35,495 bases of DNA from Woeseiaceae bacterium (GCA_028280615.1 JANQLK010000047.1:1-35495), one strand, 5' to 3'; shown: positions 14,728-23,445, counted from the first letter of the stretch. Notes: generated by a model not told the origin, from the letters alone. Numbers and translations: made by a program.

Positions 14728-16248
14728 CGTGCCGAGATTGCGGCCGAGCTGTACGCCGCCATCGACGACCTGCGGGTCGAACAGGATGAAGTCCGGCAAC
14801 TCGTCGCCGTCGAGATCGGAAAACCGGATGTCCCCAGAGGACGGGAATCTCTGAATTGCGCTGCGGCGCTCGAAGAGTCCTTCTCGCGTGCCCAGAAACA
14901 CCTCGATGCCGTTGCCGCCGGCCGAGAGTACGAAATCGATGTAGCCATCGGCGTTCAAGTCGAAGCCGCCGGTTGGCATGAAGCCTTTCGGGCGAAAGGT
15001 ATCGAAGCTGATGGCCGTGCTGATCTTCTTCCTCGTCCACGGATCCTCGCTGTAACGGCCGTCTTCGTTCAGCCGGTACACCGCGATGCGGACATCGAAT
15101 TTGCGCGTCAGGAGTAACTCGACGAGCTCGAACACGCTGAACTTGAACTGGATGCGGGCGAGTTCGAGAACGCCGTCGCTGTCCACGTCGATCAGCAGGT
15201 CCGAACTCAGCGTGCCGTCGCTCTCGTAGGTGTCGTCCGGATTATCGAGGTCCCAGCCGCCGTCGCGGTTTCGATAGATGTAGGTGGTCGTCACGGTGTC
15301 CACGAAACTGCCCTCGACGTGAGAAATCATCAGGTCAGCGCGGCCATCGTCGTCGATGTCGCGCACCGTGGAAACGATACTGCCGGAGCCGCGGCTGTGG
15401 TCGGCCGGGCCGATGAATTCGAGCGGCAGCCGCACCGTGGGGGCGCGATCGAATCCGCCGCGGTCGTCGCGCATGAAGATGCGAATCTCGTGGCGCGTCG
15501 CCGCGACGACGTCGGGCCAGCCATCGCCGTTGACGTCCCCCACGCTTATTTTCGGCACATCGAGAAACAGCTGGATGTCGCTTTCGACCGAGATCAGGCC
15601 CCTCGGGTTGGTCACGTAATAGTTCGCGCGCCGGCCGACGTCGAGCTGCGCGCGCTGCCTGCCATCGGAGCTGAGAAGTGTGACCTGGCCGATCTGCGGA
15701 ACGATGATCCAGGGCTCGTTGCTGATGTCGTCCGTCACGAGCGCAAACGGTTCGAAGCCGCGCTCGTCGTCGCCCGCGCCGATCGTGCTCGGGCCGGAAA
15801 CCGGGTAGTGCACTTGCGTCCCGTTCTCCGCACCGAGCGACAACAGCGTTACGCCATCCGGTCTGAGCACTATGAGTTCTTCCCCGGGCGCCTCGAGCAG
15901 GTCCGCGACTTCGTAGACGGCGCTATGCGGCGGCACATCCAGCCTGTGGCTTGGGGATTCCGGCAGCCTGCCGTCGGCTGCCCGCAGGAACACATGGATA
16001 GTTCGGTTCTCGGCCGGAGGGATGCCCTCGAGCGTCACGATCATGAGGTCCGTGGCCGCATCGCCGTTGAAATCGCCCGCGTGTGTCGTCAGCACGCGGC
16101 CGGCGAGCTCGATGCGAGAGCGCTCGAAAACCTCGTCGTCGGCTGCGGCGGGCACCGACAACGAAGCCAGCGCGACCGCAAGCAGGGCGCGGCCGGCGGC
16201 TGCGAAGCCTGGCTGGCGTACGGTTGTCTTGAAAGGTTTTAGTAACAA
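14707..16248 (-). CDS. Exported FG-GAP/VCBS repeat protein
   Basis: 513 residues. The start is probably the TTG at 16248; no in-frame ATG lies close by. The signal peptide runs to about VPAAA. The mature protein is a beta-propeller built of FG-GAP/VCBS-type repeats with calcium-binding loops: GDFNGDAATDLMIV, GDVNGDGWPDVVAA, RDIDDDGRADLMIS, IDVDSDGVLELARI, FDLNADGYIDFVLS and SDLDGDELPDFILF. Such proteins act at the cell surface or are secreted in adhesion or polymer binding. The last residues (EPISK) and the stop are encoded by repeat B copy 1. Closing the site on one CTAG would give an alternative tail LEQADR-stop. Single-gene unit. Confidence 0.8.
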   Translation of the reverse strand: MLLKPFKTTVRQPGFAAAGRALLAVALASLSVPAAADDEVFERSRIELAGRVLTTHAGDFNGDAATDLMIVTLEGIPPAENRTIHVFLRAADGRLPESPSHRLDVPPHSAVYEVADLLEAPGEELIVLRPDGVTLLSLGAENGTQVHYPVSGPSTIGAGDDERGFEPFALVTDDISNEPWIIVPQIGQVTLLSSDGRQRAQLDVGRRANYYVTNPRGLISVESDIQLFLDVPKISVGDVNGDGWPDVVAATRHEIRIFMRDDRGGFDRAPTVRLPLEFIGPADHSRGSGSIVSTVRDIDDDGRADLMISHVEGSFVDTVTTTYIYRNRDGGWDLDNPDDTYESDGTLSSDLLIDVDSDGVLELARIQFKFSVFELVELLLTRKFDVRIAVYRLNEDGRYSEDPWTRKKISTAISFDTFRPKGFMPTGGFDLNADGYIDFVLSAGGNGIEVFLGTREGLFERRSAIQRFPSSGDIRFSDLDGDELPDFILFDPQVVDGGVQLGRNLGTLEPISK

Positions 16249-16397
16249 AATCAGTCTCTTCGCCTTTCATGCCGGGGGCGCCCGGCAGCGTTCCGGACAG
16301 GCGTATTCATCGGCGAATACCTATTAATCCGACAGCATTTGTATATACACTAGCGGTCTACCCACCTCGCGCTGCCGTAGAAGGGAGGCAGGTCGAA

Positions 16398-16565
16398 TTG
16401 GCCAAGAATAAAAAGAAAGACGCCCAGCTCGTGCTGCGCCTGGACAAGGAAATGCGCGATCAGTTCATCGACGCCTGCAAGGACTTGGACACGTCAGCCG
16501 CTCGCGAGGTTCGGAAATTCATCAAGAAATTTCTCAAACGCTACGAGAAGGGAGAACTCGAATAG
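16398..16565 (+). CDS. Small ribbon-helix-helix-like protein
   Basis: About 55 residues from the TTG at 16398, with GGGAGG at 16383-16388. A longer in-frame start (16269) is unlikely because the extension looks like leader sequence. The core AQLVLRLDKEMRDQFIDACKDLD has the short beta strand plus first helix of a MetJ/Arc fold, followed by SAAREVRKFIKKFLKRYEKG, a second basic helix. This suggests a small DNA-binding protein or the antidote of a toxin pair, but no toxin gene follows; the convergent neighbour is a methyltransferase. The AT-rich TGTATATACACT upstream (about 16338-16349) may hold the promoter and operator. Confidence 0.62.
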   Translation: MAKNKKKDAQLVLRLDKEMRDQFIDACKDLDTSAAREVRKFIKKFLKRYEKGELE

Positions 16566-16598
16566 CGTCCTTCGCGAGCCGCCGTTGTGGAGCCGCTC

Positions 16599-17342
16599 TC
16601 AGGGCTTGCGAAACAGGAACGTAAACCGGTCCGTGTTGCCGCTGACCGAGCGGCGGCCGACTTCGTACTCGAGTTCGTCATCGGCACGGAAGTGCAGATC
16701 CGAGTAGTCGACGAATTCGAAGCCCTGGTCGAGCAGCTCCTTGATCACGAGCACCGGGTCTATGCGCCGCCGGTTCTCGTTGTCCGCGGGCTCCATGTGC
16801 CGTCGTGTGTGGTCGATAACGCCGTAAAGACCGCCTGATTTCAAGGATTCGAATACGGCACCGTGCATGCGTGCCCGGGAAGCGGCATCGAAGTTGTGCA
16901 CGTTACGAAACGTGACGACCATGTCCAGTCCGTTCACGCCAAAGTCGAAGTCGTCCATCTCGTAGACTCGCCGCTCGGCGTTGCGGCGCAGATTGGCGCT
17001 GGTCTCGAGGACTGTGACTTTATCGAACCCGGGCTCGGTCAGCACGTTCTCGCTGACGTTGCCCGTGCCGATCGCGACGTACAGCTTGCCGTTGTCGGCG
17101 AGCACGGGTGCCAGGATTCGCGTATACCAGCCGCCGCCGGGCAAGAGCTCGAGCACGCGCATGTCGTCTTCGAGGCCGAAAAAGTTCAGCGTTTCGAGCG
17201 GACGACGGTTCCGATCGCGCGCACGATCAGCCTCGGGCCGGGAATCGGCAGCCATTGCCGCTTCGACTTTGTCGCCGATGTCGCCGGCGGCGAGGGACAG
17301 GCTGGTCAGGAACAACAGGCTAAGGGCTAACAACGCTTTCAC
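16599..17342 (-). CDS. Class I SAM-dependent methyltransferase with signal peptide
   Basis: 247 residues from a GTG with a GAGGAG site. The N-terminus MKALLALSLLFLTSLSLAAG is a strong Sec signal peptide. A Rossmann-type methyltransferase domain follows: motif I VLELLPGGGWYT (about 62-73), motif II near KLYVAIGTG, motif IV DMVVTFRNVHNF and a C-terminal LKSGGLYGVIDHTRRH. SAM is not generally available outside the cytosol, so an exported methyltransferase fold is puzzling; it may bind another ligand. Homologues of this layout occur in marine Proteobacteria as I recall. Separated by 36 bp from the DUF5062 gene upstream on the same strand. Confidence 0.78.
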   Translation of the reverse strand: MKALLALSLLFLTSLSLAAGDIGDKVEAAMAADSRPEADRARDRNRRPLETLNFFGLEDDMRVLELLPGGGWYTRILAPVLADNGKLYVAIGTGNVSENVLTEPGFDKVTVLETSANLRRNAERRVYEMDDFDFGVNGLDMVVTFRNVHNFDAASRARMHGAVFESLKSGGLYGVIDHTRRHMEPADNENRRRIDPVLVIKELLDQGFEFVDYSDLHFRADDELEYEVGRRSVSGNTDRFTFLFRKP

Positions 17343-17378
17343 GTTTCGTACTCCTCATTGACGTTTCAGGGCTTAGGG

Positions 17379-17642
17379 TTACTTCAGCAGCTTATGATCG
17401 GCGGGCAGCTCATGTGTCACCCACATCGCCAGCCGGTGCTTCATCGCCGGCAGGCTCATTTGGTTATTCGGAATCGGAGCTATTTTCTTGTCGTGCACCA
17501 GCAACCGGTACGCATACTCGATTTTCAGGTCGTGCGAGTCGGTGGGTTCGAATTCGACGATTCCACGCTTCACGGCATCGTCAAGCACGATTCGAAGTGC
17601 CTCCCGAAGGAGTGCCGTCTCGTTGCGGCGTTTCTTCGCCAC
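17379..17642 (-). CDS. DUF5062-like small protein
   Basis: 87 residues from a GTG preceded by GGGAG. The pattern NETALLREALRIVLDDAVKRG, DLKIEYAYRLLVHDKKIAPIP, LPAMKHRLAMWVTHELPADH matches my memory of DUF5062, a small all-helical family seen mostly in Vibrio, Shewanella and related Gammaproteobacteria with unknown function. Basic N-terminus, no membrane segment, so cytosolic. It is followed by the exported methyltransferase on the same strand. Confidence 0.7.
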   Translation of the reverse strand: MAKKRRNETALLREALRIVLDDAVKRGIVEFEPTDSHDLKIEYAYRLLVHDKKIAPIPNNQMSLPAMKHRLAMWVTHELPADHKLLK

Positions 17643-17678
17643 GATCGCTCCCGATCACAGTGCGGCGAGTGTAACAGG

Positions 17679-18113
17679 TCAATCGGCCAGCTTGGCGAGC
17701 ACTTTCATGACGGCCGTCAACTCGTCGCGCGTCACGGCCGCGCGGGTGACCAGTGTCTGCATGGATTCGTCGACGACGGTCGCCGCGTCGTTCAGAAGCT
17801 CGCGTCCTGCGGGCGTCAGTCCCGCGATGGCAAGCCGGGCATCGCGCTTGCTTTTTACGGTCGAAACAATACCGAGCTTCTCCATCGGCCTCAGCGCTCG
17901 GGTAACGCCTGATGGGGTCAGACCGACCGCGCGAGCGAGGTCGACACGGCTGGCTCGCGCCTCGGGTGCGGCGGCGAGCGCGGCGAGCAGCCGGTATTCG
18001 GCCAGGCTGATGCCGCGCAGGGCGCCGAGGCGGCTGTCCAGGCGCTGGCTGGTTCGTTGCCACGCGTCGGCAAGCCGTAGGCCGAAGCGGTGTGGAAGCG
18101 ACGTGGATTTCAT
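17679..18113 (-). CDS. MarR-family transcriptional regulator
   Basis: 144 residues from the ATG at 18113; an ATG at 18128 is equally open and neither has a clear ribosome site. The winged helix is visible: LAEYRLLAALAAAPEARASRVDLARAVGLTPSGVTRALRPMEKLGIV (about 40-85), then the wing SKRDARLAIAGLTPAGRELL. C-terminal helices supply the dimer interface. The frame runs on upstream to 19823 but that part is antisense to other genes and is not coding. The target is likely a nearby gene, perhaps the divergent operon beginning at 18357, with the promoters in 18114-18356. Confidence 0.82.
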   Translation of the reverse strand: MKSTSLPHRFGLRLADAWQRTSQRLDSRLGALRGISLAEYRLLAALAAAPEARASRVDLARAVGLTPSGVTRALRPMEKLGIVSTVKSKRDARLAIAGLTPAGRELLNDAATVVDESMQTLVTRAAVTRDELTAVMKVLAKLAD

Positions 18114-18356
18114 TGGAATAGCGTACATGATACGTGAGCAATCACGCAATAGACAATTAAAAAGGCGTTCCCGAACTGAGCTGCCCCTGAGTTCGTGAAT
18201 CCCGTCACGCGAGATTTTCGTTCCTGTGATATACAAACTACATACCCTTTCACAACGCTGGGCGGCAAGCCCACAGGACAGGCAACACGAGTCGAGGCGG
18301 AAGCAATTGAGGCGGCAGCCAATCGAGGCGGGAGCCAGGCACGAGGAACCCGGAGC

Positions 18357-18989
18357 ATGGATGATCGGATGAGGCACGACCGCGTCTTGGCGGTGCATAA
18401 CCTTCGCGACTATTTCCGGACGTCGATCGATGACGTCATCGAAAAGCAGGGCGTGGAACTCGACCCCCAGGCCACGTGCTACGTCGTCAATCTGATTACC
18501 CTGTTTTCCCGGTCGGAAGACTTCTACGAGGACGATGGCGAGACCTACGGGGTCAGACCGCTCGCTTTGATGCTGGCCGATGCCGCCGACGCGGCGAGTC
18601 CGGAAGCCCGCAACCAGTCCCTGCAGCGCATCGGCGACGTCGCGCTGTTCATCGCGGGTTTCTTTATCGAGGGCCTGGCAAAGAAGGCGGTCGACGTCGA
18701 CTACTACGTCCACATGGGCGGCAGCGCCTACGGATCTCTGTCGGACGAAATCCGCGGCAGCCTGCGCGGCGAGGCTTTTGCACCCGTGTACCGCGAGCTG
18801 GCGCTCAAATTCCAGGTGCTGGTCGACGTGCTGAACGAGGTCAAGGGCGGTGGCCACAACGGCTCCAACGCGGATATCGTTCGCAGCTACGAAATCTGGC
18901 GCAAGACGGGCAGCCGTCGCGCGGAGCGGTTCCTGCGCGAGCAGGGCGTGATCCCGATTACCGAGGCCAAGGGCGCACGCAGCCACTAG
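18357..18989 (+). CDS. Conserved-looking protein of unknown function
   Basis: 210 residues from the ATG at 18357, with GAGGA at 18343-18347; the frame is open further upstream but with leader-like composition. Soluble, mostly helical, no signal peptide. Recognisable segments are VLAVHNLRDYFRTSIDDVIEKQG, LTLFSRSEDFYED, IGDVALFIAGFFIEGLAKKAVDVDYYVHMGGSAYGSL and a basic C-terminal RRAERFLREQGVIP. The VDVDYYVHMGGSAYG region looks strongly constrained and may be an active or binding site. First gene of a four-gene plus-strand run with 19026, yceH and the NYN gene. Family not recognised. Confidence 0.7.
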   Translation: MDDRMRHDRVLAVHNLRDYFRTSIDDVIEKQGVELDPQATCYVVNLITLFSRSEDFYEDDGETYGVRPLALMLADAADAASPEARNQSLQRIGDVALFIAGFFIEGLAKKAVDVDYYVHMGGSAYGSLSDEIRGSLRGEAFAPVYRELALKFQVLVDVLNEVKGGGHNGSNADIVRSYEIWRKTGSRRAERFLREQGVIPITEAKGARSH

Positions 18990-19025
18990 TGGGCGGCTGA
19001 GACCTGTCGACGCGAGTCCGGCGCA

Positions 19026-19673
19026 ATGTTGAACGCCCTGCAGCAACACCTGAGCGACATCTACCGCGTGGACGGTAGCTACGACGTGCGCGATTTCCTG
19101 GTCACCGATCCGAAGATTGCCGAGGCGCTGAGCCAGGGCGCGATGCTCACCAACACCGATGAGACGCTGCTCGTTGCCGAGGATGACGAGGGTCTGTCGC
19201 TGTCGCTGTTCCTCGACGGCGAGATGCTCGAACGGCTCGAGACCGCCAACCCGCTGGATCGCCTGCATGCACATCACCTCGACGATCTCTGGAAAGTTCT
19301 CGAGGGCCTGAGTCATTTCAATTGCGTCGTGTGGAAAGCATCGCAGGACCGGCCGGTCTCGCTGATCGAGCTCGAGCTCCAGGGCGAGATCGACAAGTAT
19401 GTCACGACGACGTTGCTCGCCATCGGCCAGGCCGACAGCGACCTGCTGAACCGCCTGCACGGCTGGCTGTTTGACGACGTCAGCTACCACCCGGACATGG
19501 ACGAAGCGGGCATCGACCGATACCGGGCCGCGAACGACTATGCGGCACGCTTCTGCCGGCAGCTGCATTCGACGCTCGTGACGGACGGCGAGCTCGCGCT
19601 CGACACGCTGCGGCGCTTTTTCAGGCTCCAGTTCCGCGACAAGGTTAGCCATATTCTCGCCCAGGCCTGGTAA
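19026..19673 (+). CDS. Acidic cytosolic protein of unknown function
   Basis: 215 residues. No signal peptide or membrane segment. The N-terminus MLNALQQHLSDIYRVDGSYDVRDFLVTDPKIAEAL, then a beta hairpin ETLLVAEDDEGLSLSLFLDGEMLERL and HLDDLWKVLEGLSHFNCVVWKASQDRPVSLIELELQGEIDKYV followed by a helical C-terminus. The wording around HLDDLWKVLEGLSHF looks conserved. It follows the previous unknown gene by 36 bp, suggesting the two products act together. I do not recognise the family; a role linked to YceH and the RNA-binding NYN protein downstream is possible from context only. Confidence 0.7.
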   Translation: MLNALQQHLSDIYRVDGSYDVRDFLVTDPKIAEALSQGAMLTNTDETLLVAEDDEGLSLSLFLDGEMLERLETANPLDRLHAHHLDDLWKVLEGLSHFNCVVWKASQDRPVSLIELELQGEIDKYVTTTLLAIGQADSDLLNRLHGWLFDDVSYHPDMDEAGIDRYRAANDYAARFCRQLHSTLVTDGELALDTLRRFFRLQFRDKVSHILAQAW

Positions 19674-19761
19674 GCGATGAGGGAAGAACACGGTTGCCGC
19701 CACGGGGCCAATGCGCCACAGTAGGGCCTGATTTGAGCAGCAGGCGGAGGCCGAAGAAACC

Positions 19762-20427
19762 GTGCTCCCGGAACTCACCGCGACCGAAGCTCGCGTCATC
19801 GGTTGCCTGATAGAAAAGTCCATCGTGACGCCGGATCAGTATCCGCTGACGCTGAATGCGTTGACCAACGCCTGCAATCAGAAGACCGCGCGCAATCCCG
19901 TGATGAATCTCACCCAGGGGGAAGTCCAGCGGGCTGTCCGCGACCTCGAAGGCAAGCACCTGGTCCGCAGCGAGGAGAATTTCAACAGCCGCGTCGAAAA
20001 GTACGTGCAGCGCTTCTGCAATACGCGCTACAGCCAATACCATTTCAGCGCGCCGGAGCTCGCGATCGTGTGTCTCCTGCTGTTGCGTGGACCGCAGACG
20101 CCGGGCGAGATCCGCTCGCGCAGCGGCCGACTCGCAAGCTTCGACGACAATGCGGACGTCATCGCGGCCATCGCGGGTCTCACCGAACGAGAGGACGGCG
20201 CGCTGCTCGTCAAGCTGCCGCGGACGCCGGGCCGCAAGGACGCCGAATACATGCACCTGTTCTGCGGTCACTTCGACGTCGAGGCATACGCGGAACACGA
20301 GCAGGCGGCCGTGCCCAAAGGGTCGGGCGCTCGGGCCAGCGTCGGCGATCTCGCCGAGCGCGTCGCGCAGCTGGAGGTCGACGTCGCCGAACTCAAACAG
20401 CTCATCGCTCACCAGTCGCAGGATTAG
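19762..20427 (+). CDS. yceH: YceH/UPF0502 (DUF480) protein
   Basis: 221 residues from a GTG with GGAGG twelve bases upstream. Two winged-helix modules: ELTATEARVIGCLIEKSIVTPDQYPLTLNALTNACNQKTARNPVM (the DUF480 hallmark, about 3-50) and LAIVCLLLLRGPQTPGEIRSRSGRL (about 98-122), then PRTPGRKDAEYMHLFCG and a C-terminal coiled coil (VAQLEVDVAELKQLI). The full length matches E. coli YceH. The molecular role of YceH is not settled; the fold suggests DNA or RNA binding. It stops nine bases before the NYN gene starts. Confidence 0.92.
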   Translation: MLPELTATEARVIGCLIEKSIVTPDQYPLTLNALTNACNQKTARNPVMNLTQGEVQRAVRDLEGKHLVRSEENFNSRVEKYVQRFCNTRYSQYHFSAPELAIVCLLLLRGPQTPGEIRSRSGRLASFDDNADVIAAIAGLTEREDGALLVKLPRTPGRKDAEYMHLFCGHFDVEAYAEHEQAAVPKGSGARASVGDLAERVAQLEVDVAELKQLIAHQSQD

Positions 20428-20435
20428 GAACCGCT

Positions 20436-21146
20436 ATGGCCACCAACGAAAACGACAAACTCGCGGTGCTGATCGACGCCGACAATGCGCAGGCTTCGGT
20501 CGTTCACGAGCTGCTCGAGGAGGTCTCCCGCTACGGAACCGCCAGCGTCAAGCGGGCTTACGGGGACTGGACGACGACCGGGCTCACACGCTGGAAAAAC
20601 GAACTGCATTCCATGGCCATCCAGCCCATACAGCAGTTCGCCTACACGCGCGGAAAAAATGCAACCGACTCGGCGCTGATCATCGATGCGATGGACCTTC
20701 TGCACACGGGCGATCTGAACGGATTCTGTCTCGTCTCGTCGGACTCGGATTTCACCCGGCTGGCCACGCGCCTTCGCGAGGCGGGCCTCAAGGTGTACGG
20801 TTTCGGTGAGCGCAAGACGCCGGAGCCGTTCGTGGCGGCCTGCGACAAGTTCATCTACACCGACATCCTGAAGCCGAGCAAGAAGGCCTCGGGCAAGTCG
20901 TCGCCCAAAGCGCCGGCCCTCAAGCCGCAGCTCGTCAAGGCCATCGAGGCCGTCGCGCAAGACGATGGCTGGGCCTATCTCGGCGGCGTCGGGTCGATGC
21001 TCGTCAAGAACAGTCCGGCGTTCGACCCGCGCAACTACGGGCACAAGAAGCTCGGCGAGCTCATAAAGAAGCAGTCCTACCTGCGCACGAAAGAGGTGTC
21101 GGCGTCGGGCAGCCGCGGCTCCGAAACTATGGTGAGCCTGAAGTAG
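20436..21146 (+). CDS. NYN-domain putative RNase with C-terminal OST-HTH/LOTUS domain
   Basis: 236 residues. The ATG at 20436 has AGGA eight bases upstream. The NYN domain (about 8-140, PIN-like fold) shows its acidic residues: LAVLIDADNAQ (first Asp pair), NATDSALIIDAMDLL, LVSSDSDFTRLATRLREAG. A linker rich in Lys/Pro/Ser leads to an OST-HTH/LOTUS domain (about 163-225: LVKAIEAVAQDDGWAYLGGVGSML, FDPRNYGHKKLGELIKKQ). This layout (limkain/MARF1-type) is an RNA-binding endonuclease design. Operon partner of yceH. Its 3' end overlaps the convergent hydrolase gene by 20 bp. Confidence 0.9.
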   Translation: MATNENDKLAVLIDADNAQASVVHELLEEVSRYGTASVKRAYGDWTTTGLTRWKNELHSMAIQPIQQFAYTRGKNATDSALIIDAMDLLHTGDLNGFCLVSSDSDFTRLATRLREAGLKVYGFGERKTPEPFVAACDKFIYTDILKPSKKASGKSSPKAPALKPQLVKAIEAVAQDDGWAYLGGVGSMLVKNSPAFDPRNYGHKKLGELIKKQSYLRTKEVSASGSRGSETMVSLK

Positions 21147-22206
21147 GCTGCTCCGAGCGCGCGAGTTCCAACAGCGCCTCGGCGATTCGTGCGGGCCTCG
21201 CGTTGTCTCCATTCGTGAGGACGACGATCCCGATCGCCGGGCGCGGATCGACGAGCATGTGTGAACGATGGGCCGCGAACCAGCCGCTGTGACGAGCGAT
21301 CGGCCGGCCATCGAAGCTGTCGGGTTGCATGCCGAGTCCCCGGCCCGAAGCCTGTGCGACGTACAGCTTCTTCCGCTCTGTTTCTGACGGCGCGGGCGAG
21401 TCGGCGGTGGATACGATGAAGCTCAGGAGCTTCGCCATATCGGCCGCCGAGGAATACATGCCGAAGGCGGGGGCCATGGCGCGTGCATCATGATACTCGC
21501 GCACGTAGCGATCGCCGGCCCTGGCGCCGACGCCGGCGAAGGGCCGCTCGGCGGAGGGGAGCAGACGGCCGGGCGGGGTATAGCCCCTGGCGACCTCGGG
21601 GGCCGGCCCGATGGACCCGGTGTGCCTCATGTTCAGCGGCTCGAGCAGGCGTTGCCTGATTGCCGCGTCGAAGCTCAGGTTCAGGCGACGGGCCGCGATA
21701 CCGCCCAGCACCGCGTAACCGACATTCGAATACGCCGTCCTCGACCCGGGCTCGAAGTCCAGCGGCGTATTGCCGGCAAACTCGATCAGGGCCGGCCACT
21801 GCGGGAAATCCGCCGTGAACCAGTAGCCGAACGGACCCTCGCGCGGCAGGCCCGACGTGTGCGAGAGGATTTCGGCCGGCGCGATCGAGCTTCCGCCGCC
21901 CGCGCGGAACTCCAGGTCCTCGTCGAGCGCCATCAGGCCGTCCTCCGCCATGCCCAGTACGAGCAGGGCCGTCAGCACCTTGGATACCGAGCCGAGGTAG
22001 AAGACAGTGTCCGCGGTAACGGGCCCGCGCGTCTCGAGGCTGCTTAGGCCCGTGCCGCCAACGAACACCGCCCTGTCGCCGACGACGACGGCGGCCGCGA
22101 TACCGGGCACATCCTGCTGTTGCTGAAACGTCTCGAGCACGGCCGCGTAGTCGACCGTCTGTAGCGCCGACGTCGCGGACAGGAGCAGGGTAGCCGCGAG
22201 ACTCAC
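21127..22206 (-). CDS. Exported serine beta-lactamase-family hydrolase (class C-like)
   Basis: About 359 residues from the GTG at 22206, which overlaps the upstream MFS stop codon as GTGA; an ATG at 22239 is also open. The signal peptide is VSLAATLLLSATSALQ. The beta-lactamase/DD-peptidase signatures are SVSK (SxxK), YSN (YxN) in GSRTAYSNVGYAVLGG, and HSG in ARHSGWFAAH in place of KTG. Length and motifs match the AmpC/EstB-like S12 family, which includes esterases, peptidases and lactamases; substrate cannot be told from sequence. The coupling to an MFS exporter suggests a shared role in handling a small molecule. Ends inside the convergent NYN gene by 20 bp. Confidence 0.82.
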   Translation of the reverse strand: MSLAATLLLSATSALQTVDYAAVLETFQQQQDVPGIAAAVVVGDRAVFVGGTGLSSLETRGPVTADTVFYLGSVSKVLTALLVLGMAEDGLMALDEDLEFRAGGGSSIAPAEILSHTSGLPREGPFGYWFTADFPQWPALIEFAGNTPLDFEPGSRTAYSNVGYAVLGGIAARRLNLSFDAAIRQRLLEPLNMRHTGSIGPAPEVARGYTPPGRLLPSAERPFAGVGARAGDRYVREYHDARAMAPAFGMYSSAADMAKLLSFIVSTADSPAPSETERKKLYVAQASGRGLGMQPDSFDGRPIARHSGWFAAHRSHMLVDPRPAIGIVVLTNGDNARPARIAEALLELARSEQPTSGSP

Positions 22207-23381
22207 GCGCGACTCGAAAGCGCGGCCAGCGCGGCGCATAGGACGCCCGTCGCGATGACCGTCGATTGCAGGCCGAACACGGCCGACAGCGAGCCGACGA
22301 CGACGCTGCCGAGCGCCGTGCCGCCGAAGGCGATCATGCCCCAGAGACTGCTCACCCGGCCGCGGACGTCTTCGTCGACCAGGCTCTGGATCAGGATCTG
22401 CGAGCCGACCCCGCACAGGGCCAGGATGATGCCAAGCGCCGTGACGACGGGCACCGCGATCCAGAATGCGTCGATCATTCCGAACAGGATGATGAAGACG
22501 CCGGCGATCAGCACGGTCAGGCGCACGACCCCGATATCGAGCCAGCGGCCGCGGCGCGCGAGGACGAGCCCGGTCGCTATCGAGCCGATGCCGACCGCGG
22601 ACGTCATTATCGCGAGCCCCGACGCGCCCCGCGCGAAGACGGCATCGGCGAAGGCGGGCAGCATCTCGAGCGCGCCGCGGCCGAACACCGAGGCGATCGC
22701 GACGATCAGCAGCAGGCCGCGAATGGTGGCATGGCCCGCGACGTAGCGAACGCCGACCATGATCTCCGCCCAGATCTGGCCGGCCGGCGCCTCGCGCCGC
22801 TCCCGTGGCTTGAGCTCGACGACGAACACGGCCGCTACGATCGCGAGATAGGTACAGCCGTTGACGGCGAACGCCGCGCCGACGCCGAAAGACGCGATGA
22901 TGATGCCGGCGATAGCCGGACCGACGAAGCGTGAGACATTGAATGCGATCGAGTTGCTCGCGATTGCGCTTTGCAGCTGGGCGCGGCTGACGAGTGACGG
23001 CACGAGCGTCATTCGCACCGGCGTATGCGCGCCGTCCAGCGTGCCCTGCATTATCGACGACGCGGTCAGGACAGCGATGTCGAGGTTACCGGTGAGCGTT
23101 GCAGCGCTCAACACGGCCATGTTCAGGGCGCTGCCCGAGTTGATGAAGATCGATGCCAGGCGCCGGTCGAATCGATCGGCCAGGACACCGAACAACGGGC
23201 CGAAGAATACGGCCGGCGCGAACTGTGTGAAGGCAACGATGCCGACCCAGAGTTCGGAGGACGTCAGTTCCCACGCCGACCAGCCGAGCGCGACCCGATA
23301 GATCCAAAGCCCGTGCAGCGACACGAGCGCGCCCGACAGGTAGACCAGGAAGTTGCGATTGCGTAGCGCGGAGCTCGGCAT
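22203..23381 (-). CDS. MFS transporter (EntS/MFS_3-like exporter)
   Basis: 392 residues from the ATG at 23381. Further upstream the frame runs into repeat B copy 2, so the ATG at 23381 is preferred. Twelve hydrophobic segments are visible. Loop 2-3 has FGPLFGVLADRFDRRL, the classic GxxaDrxgrr motif, and the second half begins after AEIMVGVRYVAGHATIRGLLL. MFS_3 members export siderophores, lipids or drugs. The ABC-type fusion is absent. It is translationally coupled to the hydrolase gene downstream (GTGA overlap). Upstream lies the family B repeat rather than an obvious promoter. Confidence 0.85.
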   Translation of the reverse strand: MPSSALRNRNFLVYLSGALVSLHGLWIYRVALGWSAWELTSSELWVGIVAFTQFAPAVFFGPLFGVLADRFDRRLASIFINSGSALNMAVLSAATLTGNLDIAVLTASSIMQGTLDGAHTPVRMTLVPSLVSRAQLQSAIASNSIAFNVSRFVGPAIAGIIIASFGVGAAFAVNGCTYLAIVAAVFVVELKPRERREAPAGQIWAEIMVGVRYVAGHATIRGLLLIVAIASVFGRGALEMLPAFADAVFARGASGLAIMTSAVGIGSIATGLVLARRGRWLDIGVVRLTVLIAGVFIILFGMIDAFWIAVPVVTALGIILALCGVGSQILIQSLVDEDVRGRVSSLWGMIAFGGTALGSVVVGSLSAVFGLQSTVIATGVLCAALAALSSRA

Positions 23382-23445
23382 AGAAGGCGGCAAGCCTACC
23401 AGATTGCCAGCGGTGTTCAGCGGTTCACCCCCGAATCGCTCAGGA

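Noticed and set aside
15319..16242. 307-residue plus-strand frame
   Set aside because: Antisense of the FG-GAP repeat protein, whose calcium-loop repeats are unmistakable.
17679..19823. 714-residue minus-strand frame that appears to fuse a long N-terminus to MarR
   Set aside because: Only the last 145 codons are a real gene; the rest is antisense to the two unknown genes and yceH, with shadow-like composition and no motifs.
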